The translations under genes and the position numbers were made by a program. Source: Geothrix sp. (GTDB lineage Bacteria > Acidobacteriota > Holophagae > Holophagales > Holophagaceae). Taken from it: a stretch of 64,000 nt of DNA. Below, one piece after another: positions 18,318-27,803 of this stretch. Location of the stretch: NCBI GenBank assembly GCA_030824075.1, contig JAVBYJ010000019.1, positions 23,769-87,768 on the forward strand, read 5' to 3'. Position 1 is the stretch's first letter, and every line of letters begins with the position of its first letter. The notes beneath the pieces were generated by a model. The model was given only the letters and a program-made list of their open reading frames with translations, made no database searches and was not told the origin of the DNA.

Positions 18318-18369
18318 GACGGGCCGTGAGCGAAGGCTGCCGTGCAGCCTTCCGAGCGGGGTGCCCGTC
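18318..18369. other. Nested hairpin in the motA-motB spacer
   Basis: Outer arms GACGGGC (18318-18324) / GCCCGTC (18363-18369); inner perfect stem AAGGCTGC-CGT-GCAGCCTT (18333-18351). No U-run. Could be an mRNA-stability or processing element, or an intercistronic palindromic repeat. Confidence 0.5.
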
Positions 18370-18414
18370 AGGCTGAGCATCACGCTCACATGGGTGGAGG
18401 CGGGAGTCATCTCA

Positions 18415-19281
18415 TCACCTTGGCTTGATCTGCCGAACCACTTCCTCTAATTCACCGGACCCTGGCCGCTCGGTGGAGGGGATGTTCCGCCGGGCGAACT
18501 CCACAGCGGTGATGGGCGCGGCGCCATTGCCGAAGCTGGTGAGACCGGATCGGATGCAGTTGAAGTAGTAGGCCTCGACCGCATTCACCGCATCGATGTT
18601 TTTGGCCAGGGGCTGGAACACCCCGTAGGCCAGCAGGATGCCGAGGAAGGTGCCCACCAAAGCCGCGCCGACCTTGGCACCAATGACGTTGGGGGGCTGA
18701 TCGAGGAAACCCATGGTGATGACAATGCCCATGACGCAGGCGACGATGCCGAAGGCCGGGAAGGCGTCGGCCAGGTTGCTCATGGCGGTGCCCGGGGCGG
18801 CATTCTCCGCGTGGTGGACGTCCAGGTCCGCGTCCATGACCATGTCGATCTCATCCATCTTGGCGCTCCCATTGATGAGCAGCTTCATGGAGTCGCAGAA
18901 GAAGTCCATGGCGTGATGGTTGTGCGTAAATGTGGTGTACTTCTTGAAAATGGCGGAGTTGTGGGGATCGTTGACGTCCTGCTCAAGGGCCAGCAGGCCA
19001 CCCTTCTTGATGTTCACGTAGACCTCGTACTGCATCATGAGGACTTCCATGTAGACAGCCTTGGTGTAAGGACTGCCTTTGATGGGTTTGGCGATATCTG
19101 CGACCACCCGCTTGATGACATTCGGGGGGTTGGCGGCCAGGAAGGCGCCGAGGCCCGCGCCGAAGATCATGAGTCCTTCTGCGGGCAGCGGATGCAGAAG
19201 CGTGGGGATGCTCCCGCCCTCCATCAGGAATCCCACGATGATCGAGGCGAAGACCACCACCAAGCCGATGATGAAGAACAT
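18415..19281 (-). CDS. motA: Flagellar stator protein MotA
   Basis: 288 residues from ATG 19281, preceded by AAAGGAG; an upstream extension in frame has no start signal. Four membrane helices: about 1-20 (FFIIGLVVVFASIIVGFLMEGG), 33-50, then a large cytoplasmic loop, and two C-terminal helices (FPAFGIVACVMGIVITMGFL and VGAALVGTFLGILLAYGVFQPL) that carry the conserved stator Pro-type residues. The cytoplasmic loop has the charged residues that touch FliG. MotA5MotB2 complexes drive flagellar rotation by ion flow. Confidence 0.95.
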   Translation of the reverse strand: MFFIIGLVVVFASIIVGFLMEGGSIPTLLHPLPAEGLMIFGAGLGAFLAANPPNVIKRVVADIAKPIKGSPYTKAVYMEVLMMQYEVYVNIKKGGLLALEQDVNDPHNSAIFKKYTTFTHNHHAMDFFCDSMKLLINGSAKMDEIDMVMDADLDVHHAENAAPGTAMSNLADAFPAFGIVACVMGIVITMGFLDQPPNVIGAKVGAALVGTFLGILLAYGVFQPLAKNIDAVNAVEAYYFNCIRSGLTSFGNGAAPITAVEFARRNIPSTERPGSGELEEVVRQIKPR

Positions 19282-19384
19282 GCAGCAACTCCTTTCAATG
19301 TCATCGGCCAGGAAGATCCGGTGCTGAATTCTAGACTCGGAGGGAAGGCTCCACACTGGCACAATGAATGTATTCGGAGGATTT

Positions 19385-20377
19385 ATGGCACCTTCTACCC
19401 CGTCTCTCGGTCCCGTCGGCAGCTACGTCAAACACCATTTTCGGCATTTCAACGCCGCCGCCCTGGTGGACGCCGCCGAGGGCTACCGGGCCTACCTGGC
19501 GCAGGGCGGGAAGATGATGGTCACCCTGGCCGGAGCCATGAGCACCGCCGAACTGGGCCTCTCCTTCGCCGAGATGATCCGCCAGGACAAGGTGCATCTC
19601 ATTGTCTGCACCGGCGCCAACCTGGAAGAGGACATCTTCAACCTGGTGGCCCATGACTTCTACGAGCGGGTGCCCCACTACCGGGACCTCACCCCCCAGG
19701 ATGAGGCGGATCTCCTCGGTCGCCACATGAACCGCGTGACGGACACCTGCATTCCTGAGATGGAGGCCATGCGCCGGATGGAAAAGGCCATGCTGGACGT
19801 GTGGACCAAGGCGGATCAGGCGGGCGAGCATTACTTTCCCCATGAGTTCTTCCAGCAGGTGCTGAAGTCCGGCGTGCTGAAGCCCTCGTACCAGATCGAC
19901 CCCAAGCATTCCTGGATGCTGGCGGCCCTCGAAAAGAACGTACCCATCGTGGTGCCGGGCTGGGAAGACAGCACCCTGGGCAACATGTACGCCGCCGCCG
20001 TCATCCGCGGCGATGTGAAGAACGTCCACACCGTGCGCACGGGCATCGAGTACATGACCTGGCTGGCCCAGCACTACCAGGCGGTGACGAAGACCTCGAC
20101 CCTGGGCATGTTCCAGATCGGCGGCGGCATTGCCGGCGACTTCCCCATCTGTGTGGTGCCCATGCTCCACCAGGATCTGGAACGGACCGAGGTGCCCCTC
20201 TGGGGTTATTTCTGCCAGATCAGTGACTCGACCACCAGCTACGGCTCGTATTCGGGCGCCGTGCCCAACGAAAAGATCACCTGGGGCAAGCTGGGCGTGG
20301 ACACGCCGAAGTTCATCGTCGAAAGTGACGCCACCATCGTGGCGCCGCTGATCTTTGCTTATTTGCTTGGTTGGTAG
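19385..20377 (+). CDS. Deoxyhypusine-synthase-like enzyme
   Basis: A 330-residue member of the deoxyhypusine synthase family. Start ATG 19385 follows CGGAGGATTT. NAD/substrate motifs include LAGAMSTAELG, CTGANLEED, GIEYMTWL-like and QIGGGIAGDFPI. The active-site lysine of the family is kept as K302 in ITWGKLGVD, and VESDATIVAPLI matches the C-terminal dinucleotide-binding strand. Bacteria lack the eIF5A partner, so the likely reaction is aminobutyl transfer from spermidine to a small amine (homospermidine-type chemistry), but this is inference. Monocistronic; upstream it is divergent from motA with 103 bp between starts. Confidence 0.85.
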   Translation: MAPSTPSLGPVGSYVKHHFRHFNAAALVDAAEGYRAYLAQGGKMMVTLAGAMSTAELGLSFAEMIRQDKVHLIVCTGANLEEDIFNLVAHDFYERVPHYRDLTPQDEADLLGRHMNRVTDTCIPEMEAMRRMEKAMLDVWTKADQAGEHYFPHEFFQQVLKSGVLKPSYQIDPKHSWMLAALEKNVPIVVPGWEDSTLGNMYAAAVIRGDVKNVHTVRTGIEYMTWLAQHYQAVTKTSTLGMFQIGGGIAGDFPICVVPMLHQDLERTEVPLWGYFCQISDSTTSYGSYSGAVPNEKITWGKLGVDTPKFIVESDATIVAPLIFAYLLGW

Positions 20378-20394
20378 AGAACCGAAAAAGATTC

Positions 20395-20473
20395 ACCGCC
20401 AAGACGCCAAGAAAAGCATGCGGTCTGTGTTTGGATCTCTTGGCGCCCTTGGCGCCCTTGGCGTCTTGGCGGT
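20395..20473. repeat. Inverted-repeat element, ACCGCCAAGACGCCAAG arms
   Basis: Perfect 17-bp arms at 20395-20411 and 20457-20473. The right half also has three successive CTTGGCGCC-like words. It lies between the end of the deoxyhypusine-synthase-like gene and the end of the methyltransferase gene, where it could act as a two-way terminator. Confidence 0.85.
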
Positions 20474-20499
20474 AATCAGTTGTTGTTCTTCAAGTGTAT

Positions 20500-21249
20500 T
20501 CAGAGGTCCCAGACCAGCAGTCGCGCCCCTTCGCGTCCCTTGACGGGCAGTACGCGCTGGGGCGTTTCTCCGGGCACCTCGAAGCTGTGGCTGATGAAGC
20601 GGCTGCCGGACTTCATTTCTCGGCGCGCCTTGGCCCAGAGGGCGGGCATGGGGACGGGGGAGAGGAAGGCGTAGACCACGTCGAAGGTCGCGAGATCCGT
20701 GCGCCAAAGGCTGCCCAGATGGATGTGCGCGTTGGGCCGCGGCAGGCAGCGCAGCCACGCCACCAGCCAGGTGAAGGGGGAGGCCTCGACGCCGACGAAG
20801 ATTGAATCCGGCCGAACCCTCGCGAGGTGGGCCACCGGCCCGCCGAACCCGCAGCCCAGGTCCACGAAGTGGAGGCCGGCCCGATCGGGCAGCAGGCCCT
20901 CCAGCTTCCCCCAGGCGTCCTCACTGGCGTGGTAGAGCGGCACGCGGCTCCACAGGCCGCCTCCGAACACCAGCGCCAGCCCCAGGAACAGCGCCAGATA
21001 AACCCATGCGGGGATCGGCGTGCCCCAGAGGGCCCGCACCAGGAAGGGCAGGGCGGCCTGCATGAAGATCCAGCGGCGATCCAGATCCAGCCATCGCGAC
21101 AGGAAGACCGCCAGCACGGCCTGCAGTAGCACCCAGGCCATCCCCGGAAACCGCAGACCCAGCCGTGCCAGGGCCACCAGCACCGCGAAGGCCAGGGCCT
21201 GCGCAAGAAGGGCGCGGAGCACCGGAGGCCAGCGGCGGATCAAGGACAT
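20500..21249 (-). CDS. Membrane-anchored class I SAM-dependent methyltransferase
   Basis: 249 residues if the start is ATG 21249; a longer frame upstream runs into the repeat element and lacks a ribosome site. The N-terminus has about three hydrophobic segments (residues 8-95). The methyltransferase domain begins near 125 with motif I VDLGCGFGGPVAHLA and acidic residue in FVGVEASP. Substrate unknown; the family resembles small methyltransferases that methylate lipids or quinones. Flanked on both sides by repeat elements. Confidence 0.75.
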   Translation of the reverse strand: MSLIRRWPPVLRALLAQALAFAVLVALARLGLRFPGMAWVLLQAVLAVFLSRWLDLDRRWIFMQAALPFLVRALWGTPIPAWVYLALFLGLALVFGGGLWSRVPLYHASEDAWGKLEGLLPDRAGLHFVDLGCGFGGPVAHLARVRPDSIFVGVEASPFTWLVAWLRCLPRPNAHIHLGSLWRTDLATFDVVYAFLSPVPMPALWAKARREMKSGSRFISHSFEVPGETPQRVLPVKGREGARLLVWDL

Positions 21250-21264
21250 GGATGCCGTCCAACA

Positions 21265-21459
21265 AAGACATGAAATGGAAACCACAGATTACACAGATGA
21301 CACAGATGCGCACCGAAGCGATACGCCTGACTCCCGACGGAACTCCCCACCGACCAAGCCTCCCCTCACCGTCCGGCTGCCGCCCTTTTTTAATCTGTGC
21401 GAATCTGTGAAATCTGTGGATCCAAGTCCTCATCTGCGCCATCTGCGGTTTCATGTCTT
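21265..21459. repeat. 195-bp element with CACAGAT-type inverted ends
   Basis: Ends are AAGACATGAAA (21265-21275) and TTTCATGTCTT (21449-21459). Inside each end are repeated CACAGAT words: ACCACAGATTACACAGATG on the left, and AATCTGTGCGAATCTGTG plus ATCTGCGCCATCTGCGG on the right. The middle is GC-rich and non-coding. A shorter relative lies at 57699-57770. Confidence 0.85.
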
Positions 21460-21484
21460 GCATCCTCTTCCCGGTCCCTCACCC

Positions 21485-22384
21485 ATGACCCTTGGCCGTT
21501 TCGCACCCTCCCCCACCGGTGTCCTCCACCTGGGGAACCTGCGCACGGCGCTGGCTTCCTGGTTGTCGGCGCGGGTCAGGGGCGGGCGATGGATCATCCG
21601 CATGGAGGATGTGGACGGCCCCCGCTGCCGCCGGGACCTGGGCGAGGGGCAGTTGCGGGATCTGGCGGCCCTGGATTTGGAATCCGACAATCCCATCGTT
21701 TGGCAGTCGGAGCGCGGAGCCGCCTACCGGGAGGCTCTGGCCGCGCTGCACAGGGCGGGGCACTTGTACCCTTGCGCCTGCACGCGGAAGGATCTGCAGC
21801 AGCTGGCCTCTGCCCCTCACCTGGAAGATGGCCTGCGCCCCTATCCGGGGCGCTGCCGGGGCCAGATCTGGGAGGGGTGGGAGCGCGCGCTTCGCTGCCG
21901 CCTGCCGGAAGGATCCCTGGACTGGGAGGACCGGCTGCTTGGGTTGCAGTCGGACGAGCCTGCACGGCTCACCGGCGATCCCCTCCTCTTCCGACGGGAC
22001 GGCTGCTTTGCCTACCACCTGGCCGTGGTGGTGGACGACGGTGCGCAAGGCGTGACCGAGGTGGTGCGGGGGGCCGACCTGCGCCCCGTGACGGCCACCC
22101 AGATCCGCCTGCAGGAGGCTCTGGGGCTTCCACGTCCAGATTATGCGCACCTCGGTCTGGTGGTGGCGCCCGATGGAAGCCGGCTCGGGAAGCGGGCGGG
22201 TGCGCTGGGCCTCGAAGCCCTGGCGGCCCGGGGGATCTCATCGAGGGAGGTTCTCGGTTGGCTGGGCTGGAGCCTGGGTTGCCAGGAGCGACCGGAGGCT
22301 TGCACGCCACCGGAACTCCTTGGTTCCTTCGCCTGGAACCGGGTGCCGATGGGCGAGGTGCGGGTGCCCGAGGCCTGGGTCTGA
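21485..22384 (+). CDS. gluQ: Glutamyl-Q tRNA(Asp) synthetase
   Basis: A 299-residue paralogue of the GluRS catalytic domain lacking the anticodon-binding domain. It adds glutamate to queuosine-34 of tRNA(Asp). Present are FAPSPTGVLHLGNLRTAL (HIGH-like HLGN), RMEDVDGPR, the zinc motif CACT...YPGRC, and GSRLGKR in the KMSKS position. Start ATG 21485; the frame upstream to 21020 is antisense to the methyltransferase and not used. It ends 1 bp before the convergent DUF5329 gene. Confidence 0.92.
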   Translation: MTLGRFAPSPTGVLHLGNLRTALASWLSARVRGGRWIIRMEDVDGPRCRRDLGEGQLRDLAALDLESDNPIVWQSERGAAYREALAALHRAGHLYPCACTRKDLQQLASAPHLEDGLRPYPGRCRGQIWEGWERALRCRLPEGSLDWEDRLLGLQSDEPARLTGDPLLFRRDGCFAYHLAVVVDDGAQGVTEVVRGADLRPVTATQIRLQEALGLPRPDYAHLGLVVAPDGSRLGKRAGALGLEALAARGISSREVLGWLGWSLGCQERPEACTPPELLGSFAWNRVPMGEVRVPEAWV

Positions 22385-22385
22385 C

Positions 22386-22727
22386 TCATCGAGCGGCCTC
22401 CATGCGCTTCAACTCTGTCCAAAGCCAGTCCCGAGTCTGTACGGTGTGGCCGTCCTTGAGCCGAAGTTCGTAAGGCCTGCCGCTCAGGCTGCTGCCGCTG
22501 CCGCAGTAGCGGATGAAATCGGGCGGGGTCTTCACTCGGCCACCGGCGTTCTTCCACTTCAGCCGAAGGTGGTCGGCCGCCTCCCTCGGGGTGTGCTCGG
22601 TCCCGTTGCGAAGGAAGACGGCGCCCTGGAGGTTCGCCACAGCCTGGATCAGGGCCTCAATTCTCTGGGCCTCTGTCAGGGACGGCGTTTCGACCAGGGC
22701 GGGGAGGGGGGCAGGGAGGATGAACAT
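22386..22727 (-). CDS. DUF5329-family protein
   Basis: 113 residues from ATG 22727 (CTGAGGGC upstream) or 133 from 22787; the longer form would cover the rpsT terminator and is less likely. The core RIEALIQAVANLQGAVFLRNG, EAADHLRLKWKNAGGRVKT, FIRYCGSGSSLSGRPYE and a C-terminal Trp-Leu segment match DUF5329, a family of small, usually periplasmic proteins of unknown role. A convincing signal peptide is not seen at this start. Confidence 0.75.
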   Translation of the reverse strand: MFILPAPLPALVETPSLTEAQRIEALIQAVANLQGAVFLRNGTEHTPREAADHLRLKWKNAGGRVKTPPDFIRYCGSGSSLSGRPYELRLKDGHTVQTRDWLWTELKRMEAAR

Positions 22728-22760
22728 GCCCTCAGGATTCCAGAAGGGTCCGAAAACACG

Positions 22761-22784
22761 AAGGACCCGCCGAAGCGGGTCCTT
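22761..22784 (-). terminator. Terminator of rpsT
   Basis: AAGGACCCGC / GCGGGTCCTT with CGAA loop, 25 bp after the rpsT stop. Confidence 0.85.
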
Positions 22785-22808
22785 CACTAAAGAGATCGGG
22801 CAACGCGG

Positions 22809-23072
22809 TTAAACGAGCTTGTTCACTTTCATGGCCAGGCGGGACTTGGTGCGGTCGGCGGCGTTCTTGTGCATCACGCCCTTCCGGCAAGCCTTGTCCA
22901 CGAGGCCCTGCGTCAGGGGCAGCAACTTGGCGGCCTCGTCCTTCTTGCCTCCGGCGATCAGAGCCAGGAAGCTCTTGACGGCGGTCTTCAGGGTCGAGCG
23001 GTTGCCACGGTTGCGAAGACGAGCCTCAGCATCGCGACGAGCCTTCTTGGCGGCGGACTTGTGATTGGCCAT
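22809..23072 (-). CDS. rpsT: 30S ribosomal protein bS20
   Basis: An 87-residue basic helical protein starting MANHKSAAKKARRD, with NRGNRSTLKTAVK and the C-terminal HKNAADRTKSRLAMKVN typical of bS20, which binds 16S rRNA during 30S assembly. The ATG at 23072 is chosen by homology; the frame opening upstream to 23252 is not conserved. Monocistronic with its own terminator. Confidence 0.96.
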   Translation of the reverse strand: MANHKSAAKKARRDAEARLRNRGNRSTLKTAVKSFLALIAGGKKDEAAKLLPLTQGLVDKACRKGVMHKNAADRTKSRLAMKVNKLV

Positions 23073-23250
23073 GGTTCGGATCTCCAGCTTCCGAGGTACT
23101 CCTTCGGGAAGCGCGAAAGACCATCCTATCGCAAACAGCCCTAAGGTCAAGGCCAAAAGGCAGGCCTCAGGGTCATTCGACCCCTTCCGGATGGGTGCTC
23201 CCTGGGGCATCCTGGTTGGAGGCGAATGGCCTCCCGGGAAGGATGGGGTC

Positions 23251-24081
23251 ATGCCGCAGCAAAAACTGGAGGCCGTTGTGGATCTCGCGGCGAAGGCGAA
23301 AGCCCTTCGCAGGGATGTCCTGCTGCAGGTTTACAAGGCCCAGAGTGGCCATCCGGGGGGAAGTCTCAGCTGGACCGACATCGGCGTGGCGCTTTACTAC
23401 CACGAGATGACGGTGTTTCCCGAGGATCCGGCCCATCCGGCGCGGGATCGGTTCGTGCTCTCCAAGGGCCACGCCTGCCCCGCCCAATACGCCATCCTCG
23501 CGGATCAGGGCTTCTTTCCGAAGGCCTGGCTGGAGACCTTCCGGCAGTACCCGACGAAACTCCAGGGCCATGCCGAGAACCACTACACGCCCGGTGTGGA
23601 AGTCACCACCGGCAGTCTGGGGCAGGGCCTGCCCCAGGCCGTGGGCATCGCCATCGGCCTGAAAGTGCAGAAGTCCGACAGCCGGGTGTACTGCGTGGTG
23701 GGCGACGGCGAAAGCCAGGAGGGCGTGATCTGGGAGGCGGCCATGGCCGCGCCTCACCACAAGCTCGACAACCTGTGCGTGTTCCACGACCTGAATGGCC
23801 TCCAGATTGATGGCGATGTGAAGAAGGTCATGAATATCAACCCAGTACCGGACAAGTGGCGCGCCTTTGGGTGGGCCGTGAAGGAAATCGACGGCCACGA
23901 CTTCCCCCAGATCCTGGAGGCCCTGGCCTGGGCGCGCACCGTGAAGGGCCAGCCTGTGATGATCTGCGCCCGCACCGTGAAGGGCAAGGGCGTGAGCTTC
24001 ATGGAGAACCAGGCCGGCTGGCACGGCGTGGCCCCCAAGCAGGACGAGTATGAAAAGGCGCTGGCCGAACTGGCGGATTGA
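23251..24081 (+). CDS. Transketolase, N-terminal (ThDP-binding) subunit
   Basis: 276 residues corresponding only to the ThDP/pyrophosphate-binding half of transketolase: KAQSGHPGGSLSWTDIG, LSKGHACPAQYA, TTGSLGQGLPQAVG, and the ThDP motif GDGESQEGVIWEAA...DLNG. Split transketolases have the C-terminal half in a separate gene, usually next door; here argS follows instead, so the partner must lie elsewhere or be another function (for example DXP-synthase-like). ATG 23251 follows AAGGATGGGG. Confidence 0.9.
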   Translation: MPQQKLEAVVDLAAKAKALRRDVLLQVYKAQSGHPGGSLSWTDIGVALYYHEMTVFPEDPAHPARDRFVLSKGHACPAQYAILADQGFFPKAWLETFRQYPTKLQGHAENHYTPGVEVTTGSLGQGLPQAVGIAIGLKVQKSDSRVYCVVGDGESQEGVIWEAAMAAPHHKLDNLCVFHDLNGLQIDGDVKKVMNINPVPDKWRAFGWAVKEIDGHDFPQILEALAWARTVKGQPVMICARTVKGKGVSFMENQAGWHGVAPKQDEYEKALAELAD

Positions 24082-24088
24082 CCATGGA

Positions 24089-24118
24089 TCATCGGACGGT
24101 GCATGCGCTGTCCGATGA
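24089..24118. other. Hairpin between transketolase subunit and argS
   Basis: TCATCGGAC / GTCCGATGA (9-bp arms), 12-base loop centred on GCATGC. No T-run and no T-box features; role unknown. Confidence 0.45.
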
Positions 24119-24137
24119 GGACTGAGGACACACATTG

Positions 24138-25937
24138 ATGGATGCTCTGCGACACACCTTCGAACAGCAGCTGGCGGCGGCGCTGCCCGACGTGGAGATC
24201 ACGCTGGAGCGCCCCAAATCCGGCGAGCTGGGTGATCTGGCCTTCCCCTGCTTCCGCGCCGCCAAGCAGCTGGGGAAGAACCCCGTGCAGCTGTCGCAGG
24301 AACTGGCGGCCTCGATCCACATCGAGGGCGGGGCGCTGGTCGCGGCGGGGCCCTACCTGAACCTTAAGCTTGCGCCGGAAACCAGGGCTCAGGCGGTGTT
24401 GAGTGCCATTCTCGAAGCACCTCCAGGTCGGCCCTATGGCGCTCGAACCGCCAACGGCAAGAAGGTGATCGTCGAGTACAGCTCGCCGAACATCGCCAAG
24501 CTCTTCACCATCGGCCATCTGCGTTCCACCATGATCGGCCACGCCCTGGCGCAGGTGCATCAGTTCCTGGGCTACGAGGTGCATCGCCTCAACCATCTGG
24601 GCGACTGGGGCACCCAGTTCGGCACCCTGCTGGCGGCCTATACGCGCTGGGCCCAGGCTGAAAATCCGGAGCTTGAGCAGGATTTCGATTGGGCTGAACC
24701 CGCCCCCGAGAAGCGCCGCACCCCCCTGTTCCGGCTCTTCCAGCTCTACGTGCGCTTCCATGCTGAAGAAGAAAGCGACCCGGCCATGCGCGATGAGGCG
24801 CGCGGCTGGTTCAAGCGGCTGGAGGACAACGACCCCACCGCTCGGGCCCTTTGGAAGCAATTCCGGGAGCTGTCGCTCACCGAGTTCCAGCGCATCTACG
24901 ATCGGCTGGGCGTCCGCTTCGACACCCTGGAACAAGGCGAGGCCTTCTATGAGGATCAGCTCGTCCCCACGATGAAGCGCCTCACGGAGGCGGGCCTGCT
25001 GGTGGAGGGTGACAAGGGCGCCCGCATCATCAACCTCGAGGATGTGGGCATCGCCACCCCCTGCCTCGTGCAGAAGGGCGATGGCACCAGCATCTACGCG
25101 ACCCGTGATCTGGCGGCGGCGCTGTATCGCAAGGACGCCTACGGCTTCGACCGCTGCCTCTACGTGGTGGGCACCGACCAGGTGCTGCATTTCCAGCAGA
25201 TCTTCGCCGTACTCAATAAGCTGGATGCCTGGTTCAAGGGCCGGATGTTGCACACGCCTTTCGGCATGGTGAAGCTTCCGGAAGGCAAGATGAGCACCCG
25301 CAAGGGCAACGTGATCTTCCTGGAGGATGTGCTGGACGAGGCGCGTGAGCGGGTGGCCGCCATCATCGAGGAGAAGAACCCCGAGCTGAAGGACAAGGCC
25401 GCGGTGGCCGAGATGCTGGGCATGGGCGCCGTGGTGTTCTTCGACGCCATGAACGACCGCGTGAAGCCCATCACCTTTACCTGGGACCGCGTCATCGCGC
25501 TTGATGGCGATACCGGCCCCTACGTGCAGTACGCCCACGCCCGCATCATGAGCGTGCTGCGCAGGGCGGGCGGCGACTGGGCGGCCAGGGCCCAGGCCGG
25601 ATCCCCCATGGGTCCGATCGTGCCGTTTGCGGTTACCCCTCTGCCTGCGGATCTCGACGGGGTGGCTGCGCCTGAGGCCCAGGCCCTGCTCTTCGAGCTG
25701 GCTGGGCTCCCCAGTGCCATCGCCGCGGTGGCTGATGGTTGTATGGCCACGCCTCTGGCGCGTCAGCTGGTGGCCGTGGCCCGCTCCTTCAGCGGCTATT
25801 ACACCAACTGCCCCATCCTGGCCCCGGAGAACACCCCCGAAATGCGTGACGCTCGCCTCGCCCTCTGCGTGGCCACGGCCCGCGCGCTGCGACAGGGATT
25901 GTTCCTCATGGGCATCCAGGCCCCCGACGAGATGTAG
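24138..25937 (+). CDS. argS: Arginyl-tRNA synthetase
   Basis: A 599-residue class I synthetase. It has the N-terminal Add-1 domain (1-100), [17 protein letters not shown] with the HIGH-like site, [31 protein letters not shown] at the KMSKS position, and the DALR anticodon-binding domain at the C-terminus ([25 protein letters not shown]). Start ATG 24138 (a TTG at 24135 is in frame). pyrG follows 8 bp later, so the two are co-transcribed. Confidence 0.96.
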   Translation: MDALRHTFEQQLAAALPDVEITLERPKSGELGDLAFPCFRAAKQLGKNPVQLSQELAASIHIEGGALVAAGPYLNLKLAPETRAQAVLSAILEAPPGRPYGARTANGKKVIVEYSSPNIAKLFTIGHLRSTMIGHALAQVHQFLGYEVHRLNHLGDWGTQFGTLLAAYTRWAQAENPELEQDFDWAEPAPEKRRTPLFRLFQLYVRFHAEEESDPAMRDEARGWFKRLEDNDPTARALWKQFRELSLTEFQRIYDRLGVRFDTLEQGEAFYEDQLVPTMKRLTEAGLLVEGDKGARIINLEDVGIATPCLVQKGDGTSIYATRDLAAALYRKDAYGFDRCLYVVGTDQVLHFQQIFAVLNKLDAWFKGRMLHTPFGMVKLPEGKMSTRKGNVIFLEDVLDEARERVAAIIEEKNPELKDKAAVAEMLGMGAVVFFDAMNDRVKPITFTWDRVIALDGDTGPYVQYAHARIMSVLRRAGGDWAARAQAGSPMGPIVPFAVTPLPADLDGVAAPEAQALLFELAGLPSAIAAVADGCMATPLARQLVAVARSFSGYYTNCPILAPENTPEMRDARLALCVATARALRQGLFLMGIQAPDEM

Positions 25938-25945
25938 GAGATGCC

Positions 25946-27541
25946 ATGACCAAGTACGTGTTCGTGACGGGTGGCGTGTTGAGTTCCCTGGGCAAGGGGA
26001 TCGCGGCGGCCAGTTTGGGCGCGCTGTTGGAGGCTCGTGGGCTGAAGGTCACGCTTATGAAGATGGATCCCTACCTCAACGTGGATCCGGGCACCATGTC
26101 GCCCTTCCAGCACGGCGAGGTGTTCGTCACGGACGACGGCGCGGAGACCGACCTGGATCTGGGCCACTACGAGCGCTTCACCTCCGTGCCCACCACGCAG
26201 AACCACACCATCACCACGGGCCGCATCTACAACACCGTGATCCAGAAGGAGCGCCGTGGCGATTATCTCGGCAAGACCGTGCAGGTGATTCCCCACATCA
26301 CGGATGAGATCAAGGGCGTGATGAAGAAGGTCGCCAAGGACATGGACGTGGTGATCGTGGAGATTGGCGGCACCGTCGGCGATATCGAAAGTCAGCCGTT
26401 CCTCGAGGCCATCCGCCAGTTCAAGCTCGAAGCCGGTCTCGGCAATGCCATCAACATGCATCTCACCTACGTGCCCTACATCAAGACCGCCGGCGAACTG
26501 AAGTCCAAGCCCACCCAGCACAGCGTGAAGGAACTGCGGGCCCTGGGCATCCAGCCGGACGTGCTGCTCTGCCGCGCCGACGTGGACATCCCCCGGGATC
26601 TCAAGGACAAGATCGCGCTGTTCTGCTCGGTGACACCCGACGCCGTGTTCAGCGGCCGGGACGCCCATTCGATCTATGAGGTGCCCCTGAACCTGCACCT
26701 CGAGGGGCTGGATACCAAGGTGGCGGCGCTGCTCGGGCTCGGGGAGAAGAAACCCGACCTCGGTGCCTGGGAGAACCTGCTGCACCGCATCCGCAATCCC
26801 AAGGGCAGCGTGCGCATCGGCGTGGTGGGCAAGTACGTGGAGTTCAAGGAGAGCTACAAGAGCCTCATCGAAGCGTTGAGCCATGCGGGATATGGTTTGG
26901 AAACCCACGTCGACCTCAAGTGGATCGAGGCCGAGGACCTGGAAAACCAGGATCCGGCGACTTCCCTGCAGGACTGCCACGGCATCCTGGTGCCCGGCGG
27001 GTTCGGGGTGCGGGGCACCCGCGGCATGATCAAGTCCATCCAGTACGCCCGCGAGCACAAAATTCCCTTTTTCGGCATCTGTCTGGGGATGCAGATGGCC
27101 TCCGTGGAGTTCGCCCGGAACGTGGTGGGCCTCGAGGGCGCCGATTCCACCGAATTCGATGACGCGCCGAAGCATCGCGTCATCTTCAAGCTGCGCGAGT
27201 TGGTGGACGTGGAGGAACTGGGGGGCACCATGCGCCTGGGCGCCTACCCCTGCCGCCTCGCGCCGGACAGCCAGGCTGCCAAGGCCTACGGAAGCACCGA
27301 CATCAGCGAACGCCACCGCCACCGCTACGAGTTCAACCACGAGTACAAAAAGGCTCTGGAAGAGAAGGGCCTGGTGTTCACGGGCATGAGTCCGGACGGC
27401 ATCTTCGTGGAGATCGTGGAGCTGAAAGATCACCCCTACTTTCTGGCCTGCCAGTTCCATCCCGAGTTCAAGAGCCGCCCCCTGAACCCGCATCCCCTGT
27501 TCACGGCCTTCGTGAAGGCGAGTGCCATCAGCCGCGGCTGA
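25946..27541 (+). CDS. pyrG: CTP synthase
   Basis: A 531-residue enzyme aminating UTP to CTP. The synthetase domain (1-265) has [13 protein letters not shown] (P-loop) and the [11 protein letters not shown] block. The glutaminase domain (about 285-531) has GICLGMQ with nucleophile C379 and the FHPEF His-Glu pair near the C-terminus. It is preceded by a weak GGAG sequence. 262 bp follow before the next gene. Confidence 0.97.
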   Translation: MTKYVFVTGGVLSSLGKGIAAASLGALLEARGLKVTLMKMDPYLNVDPGTMSPFQHGEVFVTDDGAETDLDLGHYERFTSVPTTQNHTITTGRIYNTVIQKERRGDYLGKTVQVIPHITDEIKGVMKKVAKDMDVVIVEIGGTVGDIESQPFLEAIRQFKLEAGLGNAINMHLTYVPYIKTAGELKSKPTQHSVKELRALGIQPDVLLCRADVDIPRDLKDKIALFCSVTPDAVFSGRDAHSIYEVPLNLHLEGLDTKVAALLGLGEKKPDLGAWENLLHRIRNPKGSVRIGVVGKYVEFKESYKSLIEALSHAGYGLETHVDLKWIEAEDLENQDPATSLQDCHGILVPGGFGVRGTRGMIKSIQYAREHKIPFFGICLGMQMASVEFARNVVGLEGADSTEFDDAPKHRVIFKLRELVDVEELGGTMRLGAYPCRLAPDSQAAKAYGSTDISERHRHRYEFNHEYKKALEEKGLVFTGMSPDGIFVEIVELKDHPYFLACQFHPEFKSRPLNPHPLFTAFVKASAISRG

Positions 27542-27704
27542 CGTCCCTGAAATCGGACCCATGGTGATGACTGAGGGCTGGCCTTGGTCACGACGGAGTC
27601 TGTAAAAAACGAGGAGTGGGCGACGATTCAATGGCGGCGCCTCCCGGATTGCGGAGAGGCCATGAGGCAGACCTCGTATTACGACCTATGAGTATTCTTT
27701 GGTC

Positions 27705-27732
27705 TTGTTCTGAAAAACGATGCCGATATCAT
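27705..27732 (+). promoter_or_regulatory. Candidate promoter of the citrate-lyase-like operon
   Basis: TTGTTC at 27705-27710 and TATCAT at 27727-27732, spacer 16 bp, in a locally AT-rich part of the 262-bp gap, 72 bp before the start codon. The rest of 27542-27704 shows no gene. Confidence 0.4.
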
Positions 27733-27803
27733 TTATCTGGAACCGGTGCCTCTCAGGTGGATCGGGACTCCAGATCATTGCCAAAGACGACCGAGGAGGG
27801 ACC

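Noticed and set aside
24082..24137. T-box leader for argS
   Set aside because: Only a 9-bp hairpin is present; no T-box sequence and no terminator/antiterminator pair.
23754..27631. Two long frames opposite argS and pyrG (594 and 610 codons)
   Set aside because: Both are antisense to clear housekeeping genes and carry no recognisable domain.
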